Notes: generated by a model not told the origin, from the letters alone. A DNA stretch of 64,000 nt from Lysobacteraceae bacterium (GCA_004143945.1 SEHB01000001.1:620001-684000); one strand, 5' to 3'; counted from the first letter of the stretch, positions 35,497 to 48,436 are shown. Program-made: numbers and translations.

Positions 35497-35778
35497 CGAC
35501 GAATCCTGGCCGGGAAAGCGCCCAGTCTAAGCAATCGGCGTGGCTGCGCGCATCCGCTGCGCTGCCGTTGCGCTTCTGCTTCCCCCGCTTGCGGGGGAAG
35601 ATGCCGCGAAGCGGCAAAAGGGGCCGCTTTTGATCTTGATCCTGCTTCGCGTGGCGCAAGCGAAGGTCAAGAGCGCCCCTCATCCGCCCCTGCGAGGCAC
35701 CTTCTCCCGCAAGCGGGAGAAGGAGGAGAAACGCTGCGTGAGCCTCTGCTTCCCCCGCTTGCGGGCGACGAAGAGCAC
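35497..35778. repeat. Intergenic composite palindrome element, copy 1
   Basis: Palindrome A (CTTCCCCCGCTTGCGGGGGAAG, 35579-35600) and palindrome B (CCTTCTCCCGCAAGCGGGAGAAGG, 35700-35723) are joined by about 100 bases. These contain GATCTTGATC and CCCTCATCCGCCCCTGCGAGG. A partial extra copy of A runs into 35750-35768. The same A-spacer-B arrangement occurs at 55652-55791. Both copies lie directly downstream of genes that share a C-terminal domain, and in the same orientation relative to those genes. No gene is seen in this gap. Confidence 0.85.
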
Positions 35779-38331
35779 TTATCGCAGCGGCGTCACCGTG
35801 ACGTTGTCGACCATCACGCGCGGTGCGGTCGGCTGGCCGTTGAAGGTCGCGTGGAGCTTGAATGCGTCGATGGCCGGCGCCGAGATCGACAGACGAGACG
35901 TCGCGGGGTGGTCGCGATCGCCCTCGCCTGCGAGCGTGAGGCTGTCGCTCGCGACGAGTGCGCCGCGTTCGTAGCCTTCGAGGTGAACCACGATGCCGCC
36001 CCAGGGGCCGTTCTCGTAGTAGGCGAGATCCATCGCGACGGCCTGCGCCGGCCGCTCGAGTCCGCCGCTCGCCCGCACGAGCGCGCCGATCGAGAAGTTG
36101 TCGCCGTTGACGAACGAAGTGCCGAAGGTCAGCGTGTTCGGTGCGCTGCCGAAGTCGGGAAAGTCGGCGTAGAACACGCTCGCATCCTCGATCACGAGCT
36201 GGTCGCCGACGTCTGCCGGCACGAAGGTGCTGCCATCGGGGAACACGCCGCCGATGCCATTGACCTCGTGCCAGTTGATGCCGCCGTGCTGCATCGAGGT
36301 GCCCATGAAACCCTCGGCGAGTGCGTCGAACGTGCTCACCTGCGGCGCCACCGGCGCGGCGTCGAAGCCGTCGGCGAAGATCGCGTCCGAGACCGCCATC
36401 TCGCCGAGCACGTGCGTGCCGACCTGCCGATTGAACACGAACAGGCGCCCGTCGCCGGTCGCGCGCATCCGCACGGGCAGGTAGCCACCGATCCAGGTGG
36501 TGGCGACGAAGGCGGGGTTCGTCTCGTCGGAGACATCGATCTCGTGCACGCCCGCGCGATCGCCGAACCACGCGCGATGGCCGTCGACCGCGACGGTCGA
36601 GCCGTTGGCCCACTCCGCCGGCCAGCCACCGAGGCGCACCGGCGCTGCCGGATTCGTGATGTCGACGACCTGCAGGCCGGTCTCGCAGGCCACGAACGCG
36701 CGCGTGCCGTCGGCGCTGACCTGCACGTCGTAGGCGCCGGCCATGATGCCCATGCAGCCGTCGCTGTAGATCGCGACCACCGCGGGCGCATCGGGATCGG
36801 ACACGTCGATGACGTGCAGGCCCGCGAACTCGTCGGCCGCGTAGACGTAGTTGCCATGCACCTGCAGGCGGAACACCGAGGTCATCGTGACGGCGCCACG
36901 CAGCACCGGCGCCGCTGGATCGGACACGTCGACGACCTGCACCACGCCGCCATTGGTCACCGTGCCGATGTAGGCGTAGTCGCCCTTGGCCGCGACCGCG
37001 GATGGATACTCGTACTCGATCTTGCCGAGTTCGACCGGGGCGAGCGGATCGGCGAGGTCGGCGATCACGAGCCCGTAGCCCCATGCGACGAGGTAAGCGC
37101 GCGTGCCGTCGACCGCGAACTGCTCGAAGTCGCGCTGATTGAGCTGCTCGGGCAGGCTCGCATCGAAGCGCGCGATCGGCGCGAGCGTACGCGCATCGGC
37201 GATGCCGAGGCCATAGTTCTCCGCGAGCAGCACCGCCTTGCCGTCGACGATCGCGACGTCGGTCGTGACCACGCCGCCATGCGGCGCGGTTTCGCTGACG
37301 AGCGCCGGCGCGGTCGGCGCGGACACGTCGAGGCGCTGGAAACGGTCGGTGCTCGTCAGCACCAGCGCGCCGTCGGCGAGCGGCGTCACCGAGCTCGCGC
37401 CGAGCGTGGGGATGTCCGAATGCCCGGCCGCGACCGGCGCCGACGGATCGGCGATGTCCCAGATGTCGATGCCCGCGAAACCGAGGCTGTAGGCATGGTC
37501 GCCCGACACGAAACCGTCGGTCGCGGGCGGCGTGTCAATGCTGCCGAGCAGCATCGGATCGGCCGGGTCGGCGAGGTCGCGCAGCGTGAGCTTGAGGCCG
37601 AACGATGCCGCCTGCGTGCCCTGCACGCGCGTGCGGAAGTTCTCGAGCGGATCGCCGCCGCCGCAGCCGCCGATCGCGACCGGCATGGCCGGATCGCTGA
37701 CGTCGAACGTCGTGCAGACATGGAACTGCTGGTTCGACATCTGGTTGCCGCTCGCGTACACGAGGTTGCCCTCGACGCGGCTGCGGTTGTAGATCGTCGG
37801 CCAGCGGACATGCTGCGTGAACGTCGGATGCAGCGGATCGGCACCGAGGTCGCCGCCGTAGATGCCGTTCTCCTGGTCGAACAGGTAGAGGTAGCCGTTC
37901 GCGGCAGCGATCGTCCACGCCTGCTTGAACGAGGAGGCGGTGTAGTCGTCGAATTCGTTGACGAGTACCGGATGGGCGGGATCGGCGATCGAATACACCG
38001 CCACGCCGCCGCTGTCGTCGCCGGCCTGCCAGCTCGCGTAAAGGTAGTCGCCCCAGCGCGTGAGCCCGTGGATCGCGCCGCGCGCTGGCGCGGTGCCCGC
38101 GTCGACGAGCAGCGGGGCCGCCGGCAGCGCATGGCTCCAGGTGCTGACGATCCGGCCCGACGCGACGTAGACCCAGGGGCCATCGACGACCGGATCGACG
38201 AGCGCACCGCCGAGCACGCGCGTGACTTCGAGCGGCGCCGGCGTGCCGGCCGCGCGTGGCAGCGTCGCGGCCGCGGTCGCCGCGGGCATCGACAGGACGC
38301 CGAGCAGCGCGGCGGCGATCAGGTTCTTCAT
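35779..38331 (-). CDS. Secreted LVIVD-repeat propeller protein with shared C-terminal domain
   Basis: An 850-residue exported protein (signal peptide [20 protein letters not shown]). About residues 40-640 are LVIVD-type propeller repeats of the form AYVAxGxxGLxVIDVSDPxxPVxxG. The motif [12 protein letters not shown] lies at residues 647-658 and leads to a C-terminal beta-rich domain of about 185 residues. That domain is strongly similar to the end of the Kelch protein at 53891-55615 (for example [41 protein letters not shown]). GGAGG lies before ATG 38331. It probably acts at the cell surface or outside; ligand unknown. Confidence 0.85.
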   Translation of the reverse strand: MKNLIAAALLGVLSMPAATAAATLPRAAGTPAPLEVTRVLGGALVDPVVDGPWVYVASGRIVSTWSHALPAAPLLVDAGTAPARGAIHGLTRWGDYLYASWQAGDDSGGVAVYSIADPAHPVLVNEFDDYTASSFKQAWTIAAANGYLYLFDQENGIYGGDLGADPLHPTFTQHVRWPTIYNRSRVEGNLVYASGNQMSNQQFHVCTTFDVSDPAMPVAIGGCGGGDPLENFRTRVQGTQAASFGLKLTLRDLADPADPMLLGSIDTPPATDGFVSGDHAYSLGFAGIDIWDIADPSAPVAAGHSDIPTLGASSVTPLADGALVLTSTDRFQRLDVSAPTAPALVSETAPHGGVVTTDVAIVDGKAVLLAENYGLGIADARTLAPIARFDASLPEQLNQRDFEQFAVDGTRAYLVAWGYGLVIADLADPLAPVELGKIEYEYPSAVAAKGDYAYIGTVTNGGVVQVVDVSDPAAPVLRGAVTMTSVFRLQVHGNYVYAADEFAGLHVIDVSDPDAPAVVAIYSDGCMGIMAGAYDVQVSADGTRAFVACETGLQVVDITNPAAPVRLGGWPAEWANGSTVAVDGHRAWFGDRAGVHEIDVSDETNPAFVATTWIGGYLPVRMRATGDGRLFVFNRQVGTHVLGEMAVSDAIFADGFDAAPVAPQVSTFDALAEGFMGTSMQHGGINWHEVNGIGGVFPDGSTFVPADVGDQLVIEDASVFYADFPDFGSAPNTLTFGTSFVNGDNFSIGALVRASGGLERPAQAVAMDLAYYENGPWGGIVVHLEGYERGALVASDSLTLAGEGDRDHPATSRLSISAPAIDAFKLHATFNGQPTAPRVMVDNVTVTPLR

Positions 38332-38451
38332 CGGGAGATCCTCCAGGAACGGGCGGAGCCGGCGAGCCGGCCTGCCGTCACGATGCCCGCGCGTCGGCGT
38401 GCGGGCATTCGCGGTCGATTCGAATTCGTTGCGGCGCCGATGCAGGCCGAT

Positions 38452-40833
38452 TCACTGCAGGGTCGTCGCCGGTTCGGCAGCCGGCATCACGCGTTGCCCG
38501 GCCAGCTGCAACGCGCGTTCGGATGCGCGCCGCCACGCCTCGTCGCGGTTCTGCGCGCGATGGATCCGGGCCGTGATCCACGCCGCGCGCGCGTCGCGGT
38601 CGGCCCAGGCCGCGACCGCGCCCGCGGCCTCGCTCGCGCGCGCGGGTTCGCCCTGTGCGAGCAGGACCGGCACGCGCGCCTGCGCGACCGCGAGCACGTC
38701 CTCGGGCACGCCGAGCCGCGTCGCACGCGCGGCGGCGTCGGCGAACGCGACGAGCGCGTCCGCCTCGCGCCGCTCGGCCACGGCCTGGTTCGCGGATGCC
38801 AGCGCGAGCTGCAACCGGCTCCAGTCGCCCGGATGCGCCTCGACCCAGGCTTCCATGCGCGCGAGTTCGCTCGCCGCGCCCGCGACGTCGCCGAGCTGTT
38901 GCAGCGACTGCAGGCGAAGTTGCAGCAGTTCGAGCCAGGCATCGGCCGATGCGGCTTCCAGTGCCGGCGTCAACGCGGCTTCGGCGAGCGCCGCCGCGCG
39001 TTCGGGCGCGCCGCGTGCATGCGCGATGCGCGCCTGCAGCGCGAGGCCGAGCGCGCGCGCGTCGGCATCCTCGGTCGGCGACGACTGCGCGTCGAGGCGA
39101 GCAAGCAGGGCTTCGGCATCGTCGAGCCGGCCCTCGGCCGCGAACAGGCCCGCACGCGAGAGCACGAGCTGCCAACGCACGCGTTCATTGCCCGAATGCG
39201 CCTCGGGCGGCCACAACAGGTCGCTCTGCACGCGCGCCGCGACCGGGTCCAGCATCAGGAGGTTCGCCGCGACGATCTCGATGCGCACGAACGCGAGTTC
39301 CTCGCGCGCGCCGAGCTTTGCGAGTCGCTGCTCGGCGCGCCGCAGGATCGGCAGCGCGTCGGCGGGCTGCCGGCGCTGCATCGCGAGCAGCCCGAGGTTC
39401 ATGTCCGCCTGCGCGAGCGTCAGCGCATCGCCGCCCGCCTCGAGTTCAACGCGCGCGCGCGCGATATGCGCGGCCGCCGCTTCGACGTCGCCGCGCCACG
39501 ACGCGACCGAACCGAGGCCCATCCAGGCCAGCCCGCGACCGATCGGATCGCTGCCGTCGGCGAGCAGCGCGGCCGCTTCCGCGTAGGTTGCATCGGCCTC
39601 GACGAGCAGCCCGCGCCGCGCTTCCGCGCTCGCGAGCGTGTTGAGGATGCGCGCGCGCAGCGTCGCGTCCTCGTCCGCGGGCACCTTGTCGAGCAACGGA
39701 CCGAGGCGGCGCTGGACCGCCGCGTAGTCGCCGCGGCCCATGTCGATCTGCGCGAGCCGCAGCTCGACCACCGGCTGTTCGCGCAGCGCCGGCTCGGCGC
39801 GCAGGATCAGCTGCTGCGCGAGGTCGAACTGGTCGGAAAGGATCGCCGCGCGCGTGCGCTGCATGAGTTCGTCGAGTGCGAGCGCGCCGGCTTCGCGCCG
39901 AGGCGGTGGCGCATGGCCGAGGCGCACGAGCAACAGGTCGATCGCCGCGTGCGTCGCCGCGAGCACGTCGCGGTCCGCAGCCTCCACCGTGATCGCGCGC
40001 GGCCCGTTCGCCGCGAGCTGCACGGTCCAGCTGCCGTCGCGGAAGCGCGCCGACGGACGCACGCGCAGCGCGTCGGCGGGTGCAAGCTCGGGATCGATCG
40101 CGTCGCGCGGCGCATCGGCGGGCCGTCCGCGCAGCCAGGCAAGCACGCTCTCGCTGGTCGGCGTCGTGATGCCGGCTTGGCGCAGGCGGCCGGCGACCAG
40201 GTCCATGAGGCCCAGGCGCAGCCAGCTCCACTCGTCGAGCTCGTCGGTTTCGGCCGGGAACACGACCGCCTGCGCGGCGTCGCCGATCGGCGCAGCGGCA
40301 ACGGCGGCGTCGGCGCCCGCGTCGCGCTCGCCCCAACTCCAGATCGCGAATGCCGCGAGCCCGAGCGCGAGCAGCAGCGCCGCGAGCATTGCGGGGCGGA
40401 GCCGCGAACGCGACGAAGTCGTCGCTGGCGGCGGCGCGGGCCCGATCCGTGCTTCCATGCCGGGCCCGGGCGCCGCGATCGCGGCGGGCGGCGCGACAGT
40501 GTCCGATGCGTCGACTTCGAGCCGCGTCGGCTCGACCCAGCGATATCCGAAGCGCGCGATCGTGCGGATCGCCGAATCTTCGGCGCCTGCATCGCCGAGC
40601 GTGCGTCGGATCCTGAGGATGGTCTGCGCGAGCAACGCGTCGGCGACGTCGGCACGACCCCAGACCGCAGCGATCAGCTCGTCGCGCCCGACCGCGCGGT
40701 CGCGGTGGGCGACGAGCCAGGCGAGGCAGTCGAGTGCGCTCGTCGGCAGCGCGACGAGCTCGCCCGCGCGGCGCAACTCGCGCGCGGCGGGATCGAGGCT
40801 GAAGTCGCGGAACAGGTAGCGCGGTGTCGTCAT
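38452..40833 (-). CDS. CadC-like membrane transcription regulator with TPR-type sensor
   Basis: A 793-residue one-component regulator. Residues 1-100 form an OmpR/PhoB-type winged helix ([49 protein letters not shown]). A Pro-rich linker and one membrane helix ([20 protein letters not shown]) follow, then a long periplasmic helical region with TPR-like repeats to the C-terminus. This topology matches CadC/ToxR regulators. It lies between the LVIVD gene (same strand, 120 bases away) and the divergent ppsA. Its target could be the LVIVD gene (inference). Confidence 0.85.
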   Translation of the reverse strand: MTTPRYLFRDFSLDPAARELRRAGELVALPTSALDCLAWLVAHRDRAVGRDELIAAVWGRADVADALLAQTILRIRRTLGDAGAEDSAIRTIARFGYRWVEPTRLEVDASDTVAPPAAIAAPGPGMEARIGPAPPPATTSSRSRLRPAMLAALLLALGLAAFAIWSWGERDAGADAAVAAAPIGDAAQAVVFPAETDELDEWSWLRLGLMDLVAGRLRQAGITTPTSESVLAWLRGRPADAPRDAIDPELAPADALRVRPSARFRDGSWTVQLAANGPRAITVEAADRDVLAATHAAIDLLLVRLGHAPPPRREAGALALDELMQRTRAAILSDQFDLAQQLILRAEPALREQPVVELRLAQIDMGRGDYAAVQRRLGPLLDKVPADEDATLRARILNTLASAEARRGLLVEADATYAEAAALLADGSDPIGRGLAWMGLGSVASWRGDVEAAAAHIARARVELEAGGDALTLAQADMNLGLLAMQRRQPADALPILRRAEQRLAKLGAREELAFVRIEIVAANLLMLDPVAARVQSDLLWPPEAHSGNERVRWQLVLSRAGLFAAEGRLDDAEALLARLDAQSSPTEDADARALGLALQARIAHARGAPERAAALAEAALTPALEAASADAWLELLQLRLQSLQQLGDVAGAASELARMEAWVEAHPGDWSRLQLALASANQAVAERREADALVAFADAAARATRLGVPEDVLAVAQARVPVLLAQGEPARASEAAGAVAAWADRDARAAWITARIHRAQNRDEAWRRASERALQLAGQRVMPAAEPATTLQ

Positions 40834-40971
40834 CCGGGCAGGATAACAGCCGATCTTCGGCGATCCGACCCCGCCGCGACGCGGTTTCCCTTGCCCGCGC
40901 GCGCGCGAAGCCCGAAAATCCGCGTTTCGCGCGGCGCTGCCGCGCTCCCCTCGATGGTTCCGGAGATTCCC

Positions 40972-43344
<2,373 letters not shown>

Positions 43345-43372
43345 CGCCCTATCGTCCCGCCGGGAGAATCAC

Positions 43373-44209
43373 ATGAGGCTTTTTCGGACCTTCACTATCG
43401 CAGCACTCATGGCGTTCGCAGGCACACCCGCGATCGCCGCGCCGGCCAAGTCAGCCAATTACGAGATGGTCGCAAACGGCGAGGTGCGCATCGACCCCGA
43501 AGGACGTGTCAGCGATTACAGCCTTTCGAGCACGTTGACGCCGGAGATCGCGGCGCTCGTCGATCGCTCCGTGCGCGGCTGGCGCTTCGAACCGATCCTG
43601 CAGGACGGGCGGCCCGTGACCGCCAAGACGGCACTGCGCATCCGCCTGCTTGCCAATCGTTCAGCGGCCGATTCCGACAACTTTACCGTCAGCATCGCGA
43701 GCGTCGAGTTCGGCGCGCCGCGTCGAAGCTCCGCCGGCAAGCCACCCAGTTATCCCCGGCTCGCGGCCAGTGTACGGCTCGGTGCGAAAGTCCTGCTGCT
43801 GCTACGGATCGACGACACAGGCAAGGTCGTCGAGGCACTTCCCTACAAGACCAGCCTCGGCGCGCGCACGCGCTCTGAGAGCGACGCGGAATCGTGGCGC
43901 AAGCTCTTCGAACGCGCGAGCATCACCGCGGCGAAGACCTGGAAGTACGACCTGACCGAGAGCGTCGCGGGTCGGCGCATCGGTACCTACGCGCTGTTGC
44001 CGATCGTGTTCAGGATTCAGAGCGAGGCAGGTGGCGCGGAGGAGGACGACTGGATCGGATACGTGCCAGGTCCCGTCCACGAGCTGCCTGAGGAACTGCG
44101 GCACGAAATCGAGGCGAACGATCGCGCGTCCCGTCTGGCCGACGGTGAAGCCGCGGCATTGAACTCGCGCTTCCGGCTCATCGACGACGTGGTGGGCAAG
44201 GCGCTCTGA
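43373..44209 (+). CDS. Exported protein with two TonB-C-like domains
   Basis: A 278-residue protein with a signal peptide (LFRTFTIAALMAFAGTPAIA) and two segments of the TonB C-terminal type. The first is GEVRIDPEGRVSDYSL...RGWRFEPILQDGRPV; the second is LLLRIDDTGKVVEALPYKTS...TAAKTWKYDL. It has no N-terminal anchor or Pro-rich spacer, so it is not an ordinary energy transducer. It begins 28 bases after ppsA with GGGAGA before ATG, so it may be co-transcribed. Function unknown. Confidence 0.75.
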   Translation: MRLFRTFTIAALMAFAGTPAIAAPAKSANYEMVANGEVRIDPEGRVSDYSLSSTLTPEIAALVDRSVRGWRFEPILQDGRPVTAKTALRIRLLANRSAADSDNFTVSIASVEFGAPRRSSAGKPPSYPRLAASVRLGAKVLLLLRIDDTGKVVEALPYKTSLGARTRSESDAESWRKLFERASITAAKTWKYDLTESVAGRRIGTYALLPIVFRIQSEAGGAEEDDWIGYVPGPVHELPEELRHEIEANDRASRLADGEAAALNSRFRLIDDVVGKAL

Positions 44210-44283
44210 TTCGCGAGCTCGATGCAGCAGGATGCATCGGCACGCTTCCCCGCGAGGGACTTGCGATTGCGCCTGCAGCCCTC

Positions 44284-45300
44284 CTACGAAAAGGAACGAG
44301 TGTCTGCCACCGCCTGCCGGTGCTTCGCGCGCAGTGCTTCCAGCGCGAGGTATGGCGGCATCGCCCACCGCGCCACCTGTTCGCGTACGGGCTCGCCGAC
44401 CGCTTCGCGCTTGCGCAGGTCGTCCGACTCGAACGCTTCGCGCGGGCGCTTGGAGTGGCGCTGCAGACCGCTGCGCGCGCGTGCCGCATCGGAGGCATCG
44501 AGTCCGAGCACGCCGGCGAGACGGCCACCGATCGCTTCGGGCAGTTCGTCGTAGTTCACGGGGATGCCGCCGTGCGCCACGCACTGTTCGAATCCGGTCG
44601 CGAGCAGCAGACCGGTCACGCGTGCGACGTACTCGGCACGCGGAACCATCGTGTGTTCTTCCATCGCCGTCGCGACCGGCGATGCGCCGATGAGGCCGGG
44701 CACCATGTGTCGACCGGGTTCTTCGAGGTGCGATGCGACGATCGCGAGCGGATCGCGGTAGAGGTAGATCCACGGTGTGGCGGGGCATGCGCGGCGCAGC
44801 AGCGGCAGCTCGAAGATGTTCCAGGCATCGAGCTTGGCCACGAGCGCGCGTTCGGTTCCGCGCCGGCGCTGGCCCCAGGCGGAGAGCAGCGCCGCGATCC
44901 AGGCCGGCTGCATATCGGCGACCGAGGAATGGCCGTGATGCGCGCGCAATACCGCGTCGAGAGGCGGGGGCTCGGACAACACGATGTGGCTCGCCAGTCC
45001 CGCGAGCACCTGCGCGAGCAGCGTGGAGCCGCAGCGTGATGCGTGCAGCACGAATGCAGTCGGCGCGAGCCCGGGGCTGCGTGCCTGCCACTCGAGCAGG
45101 GCATCGAAGCCGGTCCGCCTTCCGAATGCGAGGTTGAACGGACGACGCAGTGCGACCTCGACGCTGTCGCGGAAGAACGGCTCGCACAATGGTTGCTGGC
45201 CGAAGCGGCACCAGTCGATCGCCCATTCGCGATCCGACCGCGACACCCGGATCGGCAGCCAGTCGCTCCAGTCGTGCGTTGCCTGGTTCAGGCCCGCCAT
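44284..45300 (-). CDS. Sulfotransferase-family protein
   Basis: A 338-residue protein of the PAPS-dependent sulfotransferase fold. The 5'-phosphosulfate loop is FVLHASRCGSTLLAQVL (residues 83-99) and the 3'-phosphate-binding segment is WIYLYRDPLAIVASHL. Its start codon lies inside the end of the upstream hydroxylase gene, so the two are coupled. The substrate cannot be told from the sequence; pairing with an Asp/Asn hydroxylase suggests successive modification of one peptide or protein (inference). Confidence 0.82.
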   Translation of the reverse strand: MAGLNQATHDWSDWLPIRVSRSDREWAIDWCRFGQQPLCEPFFRDSVEVALRRPFNLAFGRRTGFDALLEWQARSPGLAPTAFVLHASRCGSTLLAQVLAGLASHIVLSEPPPLDAVLRAHHGHSSVADMQPAWIAALLSAWGQRRRGTERALVAKLDAWNIFELPLLRRACPATPWIYLYRDPLAIVASHLEEPGRHMVPGLIGASPVATAMEEHTMVPRAEYVARVTGLLLATGFEQCVAHGGIPVNYDELPEAIGGRLAGVLGLDASDAARARSGLQRHSKRPREAFESDDLRKREAVGEPVREQVARWAMPPYLALEALRAKHRQAVADTRSFS

Positions 45301-46091
45301 TGCCGGACCCAGTCGCGCCGCGCCTGCGCCATCGCGACGCGCACTTCTTCGCGCTCGAAGCCGAATCCCGCTTCACTCGCCGATGCAAGCACGGCGTCGA
45401 GGAATGCTTCGGTGTCGGTCAGCGTGGCGAGCTCATCCTCGAGTGCCGGATGCGCATGGACGTGTGCGCGAAACGCAGCGAATGCTTCGCTGCCGCGGCT
45501 CGGCTGGCTCGGCGGCGTGTCGCCGAGGCCCGCGTCGATCTGCGCCTCAATCCAGGGCGAACGCGCGCAATCGACGACGAGATGGATGCGCGCGACCCCG
45601 CCGTGGTTCTCGACGCGATGTGGCCTCGACAGATCGAGGAACCAGCATTCGCCGGCCTGCATCGGCACCTTGCGGCCATCGAGCAGGAAATCGACGCGCT
45701 CGTCGGTGACGATCGGTACGTGGATGCGCAGGTCGCCATCGGCACCGCCGAGATCATGGTCGCGATGCTCGCGGATGCGCCCGCCCGGCCCGAGGCGCAG
45801 CAGGCGCGCGCTGCGCAGCGCGGTTCCGAGCCGGGCCAGTTGCGCCTGCCAGAATGCGTCGCAGTGCGCGGTCGGCCGTGCCTCGCCCTGCCCGGGCGCG
45901 AGCGGCGTGAACGCACCCTCGTGCGAACGCAACGCGATTCCGCTCCAGTCGCCCACGTAGTAGCCGGTATTGAAATGCGGGCGCCACGCGTCGGCAGGAA
46001 ACACAGCGACGGCGCGACGCAACGCGTCGACGTCGAAGCGCATCGGCAACCGCGCGAACGGTGGCGGGTTCCAGGATGGGGCTGGACTCAC
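45288..46091 (-). CDS. Aspartyl/asparaginyl beta-hydroxylase family dioxygenase
   Basis: Fe(II)/2-oxoglutarate-dependent oxygenase domain of the AspH type. The metal and cosubstrate region is visible: GPGGRIREHRDHD (first His), IHVPIVTDERVDFLLDG, and LDLSRPHRVENHGGVARIHLVVD (second His and Arg). GTG 46091 is preferred because it includes the conserved FARLPMRFDVDAL wording (267 residues). ATG 46043 (251 residues) is the alternative; neither has a good ribosome binding site. It overlaps the sulfotransferase gene by 13 bases. Confidence 0.82.
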   Translation of the reverse strand: MSPAPSWNPPPFARLPMRFDVDALRRAVAVFPADAWRPHFNTGYYVGDWSGIALRSHEGAFTPLAPGQGEARPTAHCDAFWQAQLARLGTALRSARLLRLGPGGRIREHRDHDLGGADGDLRIHVPIVTDERVDFLLDGRKVPMQAGECWFLDLSRPHRVENHGGVARIHLVVDCARSPWIEAQIDAGLGDTPPSQPSRGSEAFAAFRAHVHAHPALEDELATLTDTEAFLDAVLASASEAGFGFEREEVRVAMAQARRDWVRQWRA

Positions 46092-46267
46092 GACGTGCGA
46101 GTTCCGCGTGCAGGGCAAGGCGACATGGTCGATGCTCGAGCCCTTGCGGCGCAACCGCCGGTTGCACCGGCCTGCGAGGGTGCGCATGCGGCATTCGATC
46201 GCCGGCCGCGGCGACGGATCGGCTACGCTCGCGAATTGCGTCGCCGACGCGCCGATCACGAACCGCA

Positions 46268-47494
46268 ATGCCGCCGATTCGCGCCGCTCTTGTTGCCTGC
46301 CTGCTGACCGGGTTCACGGCCCTGCTCCGGGTCGCCACGGCCATGTCCGCGCCGCATGATCCATCGCGTGTCGTCGACGCCGGTTTCGATGTGTCCTTCG
46401 ACGCGATCCTCGACGATGCCGGCATTCCCGGTGGCGCCTGGGCGATCATCGCGGATGGCAAGGTCGAGCGGGCGGGCGCGCATGGCGTGCGTGCACTGGA
46501 CGATCCGCAGCCGGTGGCTCCCGCCACGGTGTTCCGCATCGCCTCGCTGTCCAAGACGTTCGCGGCGGGGCTTGCGGCGATCCTCGTCGACGAAGGGAAG
46601 CTTCGCTGGAACCAGCCGATCGCCGAGTTCGCGCCGCAGTTCAGGCTGCACGGCGATGCACAGCGCGGCTTGCAACTGCAGCACATACTCGGCCAGTCGA
46701 GCGGCCTCGTGCCCAATGCGTTCGACAACCTCGTCGACGCCGGCCAATCGCTCGAACGGATCCTGCCGCAGTTCCGCACGCTGTCGCCTGGTTGCGCGCC
46801 CGGGCGCTGCTACGGCTACCAGAACATCCTCTATGCGTTGTCGGCACAGGCGATCGAGCAGGCCGGCGGCAAGGACTACGCGATCCAGGTCACGGAACGC
46901 ATCTTCACGCCGCTTGCGATGCACACCGCGTCGTTCGGTCGCGCCGCCTTGCTGGCTTCGCCCGACCATGCGCTGCCCCATGTACGCAAGGGCGAGGCCT
47001 GGCGCAGCGTCGAAGTGGAAGAGGACTACTACCGGCTCCCGGCCGCGGCCGGCATCAACGCGAGCGTGATCGATCTTGCGCAGTGGACGCTCGCGCAGAT
47101 GGGACGCCATCCGCAGGTGATCGATCCGGCGCAGGTCGATGTGCTGACCAAGCCGCGCGTGTCGACGCCGAAGGACATGGGCCATCGGTACTGGAAGGAC
47201 GTGCTGACGAGCGCGCATTACGGGCTCGGCTGGCGCGTCTATCGCATCGGCGACGACGCCGTCGTGCTCCACTCCGGCTGGGTCAAGGGCTACGTCGGCA
47301 CGATCAGCTATTCGCCGAGGCTGCAACGCGGGCTCGTCGTGTTGTTGAACGGCGAGAGCAACCGGCTCAACGAGATCGTGAGTGGCTTCTGGGTGAGACA
47401 GTTCGAGGCTCTGCGCCACAGTGCACCGGACGAAACCGGCGCAATCCGCGATGCGGACGAATCCCAGCGCTCCGAGGGCGCCGCGAAGCACTGA
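46268..47494 (+). CDS. Serine beta-lactamase-like hydrolase (class C/EstB fold), exported
   Basis: A 408-residue protein with a signal peptide (AALVACLLTGFTALLRVATA). Penicillin-binding motifs: SxxK as S93-L-S-K96 (FRIASLSKTFAAG), YxN in CYGYQNILYA, and HSG in VLHSGWVKGY in place of KTG. The HSG form is common in esterase, D-aminopeptidase and peptidase relatives, so true beta-lactamase activity is not assured. It is divergent from the hydroxylase gene and convergent with the DUF4287 gene. Confidence 0.87.
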   Translation: MPPIRAALVACLLTGFTALLRVATAMSAPHDPSRVVDAGFDVSFDAILDDAGIPGGAWAIIADGKVERAGAHGVRALDDPQPVAPATVFRIASLSKTFAAGLAAILVDEGKLRWNQPIAEFAPQFRLHGDAQRGLQLQHILGQSSGLVPNAFDNLVDAGQSLERILPQFRTLSPGCAPGRCYGYQNILYALSAQAIEQAGGKDYAIQVTERIFTPLAMHTASFGRAALLASPDHALPHVRKGEAWRSVEVEEDYYRLPAAAGINASVIDLAQWTLAQMGRHPQVIDPAQVDVLTKPRVSTPKDMGHRYWKDVLTSAHYGLGWRVYRIGDDAVVLHSGWVKGYVGTISYSPRLQRGLVVLLNGESNRLNEIVSGFWVRQFEALRHSAPDETGAIRDADESQRSEGAAKH

Positions 47495-47543
47495 ATCCTG
47501 CCGGCATGGACGCCGACGCCACCGTTCCTGACGGTTGCGCGCC

Positions 47544-47759
47544 TCAATCCTTTCGCTGCGCGCGATGGTAGGCAACCAGCGCATTCGCATGCCCGTGGCC
47601 CATCTTGTGCTCCGACTTCAGCGCGGCGACCATGTCCATGTGCTTTCGGTCGTCCATCGAGGCCAGCAGCGCAAGCCAGTGCCCGACGGGCTTGCCATAG
47701 GTCTTTTCGATCGACGGGAAGTACGACGCCGGGCCTTTCGCCTTCGCTTCCGGTGACAT
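47544..47759 (-). CDS. DUF4287 protein
   Basis: A 71-residue cytosolic protein made of one DUF4287 domain (YFPSIEKTYGKPVGHWLALL, EHKMGHGHANALVAYHR). Function unknown; family members are often found beside stress or DUF1801 proteins. AAAGGAAA precedes ATG 47759. It lies 26 bases behind the GST gene on the same strand and is probably co-transcribed with it. Confidence 0.88.
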   Translation of the reverse strand: MSPEAKAKGPASYFPSIEKTYGKPVGHWLALLASMDDRKHMDMVAALKSEHKMGHGHANALVAYHRAQRKD

Positions 47760-47785
47760 GACGTTTCCTTTCGCGAGTCGAGGAT

Positions 47786-48436
47786 TCATCGGGCGCGCGC
47801 GGCGAACACCGCGAGCTGTGCGTCGAACGCACGCCGCCATGCCGGTCGTGCTTCGCCACGCGCGACATATGCAGCGAGGCTCGGGAACTGCGCGAGCATG
47901 TCCGCCTCGAGCCTGCGCAGCACGGTGACCATCACGAGGTCGCCGACGCTGAATGCGCCGTCGAGCCAGTCGGCGTGCGCGAGCCGCGTCGCGAGGTCGC
48001 GCAGGCGCCCGCGGATGCGCTCGTCGAGCATCGGCAGCCGCGCCTCGTACCACGGCTGGCCACGGTCGACGAAGTCGCTCTGCTCGCGTTCGACGATCGG
48101 CGGCTCCACGGTATTGAGTGCGGCGAACAACCAGGCGATCGCGCGTGCCCGCGCATGCGGGTCCCGCGGCAACAGGTTTGCGTGCGCATCGCGCTCGGCC
48201 ACGTGCAGCACGATCGCACCCGATTCGAACAGCACGAGGTCGCCCTGCTCGAACGTCGGGATCTGCCCGAACGGATGCCGCGCCCTGTGCGGAGCCTGCT
48301 TCATCGCCTTGAAGGACACGAGTCGCACGTCGTGGGGCTGGCCCGCTTCCTCGAGTGCCCAGCGCACGCGCATGTCGCGCGCGAGTCCCCTGCCCTCGTC
48401 TGGCGAAAGTTCGAAGGCGGTGATCACGGGCTCCAT
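47786..48436 (-). CDS. Glutathione S-transferase family protein
   Basis: A 216-residue GST. The thioredoxin-like N-terminal half contains RVRWALEEAGQPHDVRLVSF, the cis-Pro segment GQIPTFEQGD and LFESGAIVLHVAER. The helical C-terminal half contains SVGDLVMVTVLRRLE and FPSLAAYVARGEARPAWRRA. ATG 48436 opens on the first strand. It is divergent from the diguanylate cyclase gene (192-base gap) and likely transcribed with the DUF4287 gene. Substrate not known. Confidence 0.92.
   Translation of the reverse strand: MEPVITAFELSPDEGRGLARDMRVRWALEEAGQPHDVRLVSFKAMKQAPHRARHPFGQIPTFEQGDLVLFESGAIVLHVAERDAHANLLPRDPHARARAIAWLFAALNTVEPPIVEREQSDFVDRGQPWYEARLPMLDERIRGRLRDLATRLAHADWLDGAFSVGDLVMVTVLRRLEADMLAQFPSLAAYVARGEARPAWRRAFDAQLAVFAARAR

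Noticed and set aside
34996-40950. A very long open plus-strand frame running into ppsA without a stop (about 2000 codons before ppsA)
   Set aside because: It is antisense to ppsR, the LVIVD gene and the CadC-like gene, which all have clear homology. The translation is Arg/His/Asp-rich shadow sequence, an effect of high GC that makes stops rare.
46268-47494. Antibiotic resistance by a class C beta-lactamase
   Set aside because: SxxK and YxN are present, but the third motif is HSG and the sequence is closer to general serine hydrolases; no ampR-type regulator is adjacent.
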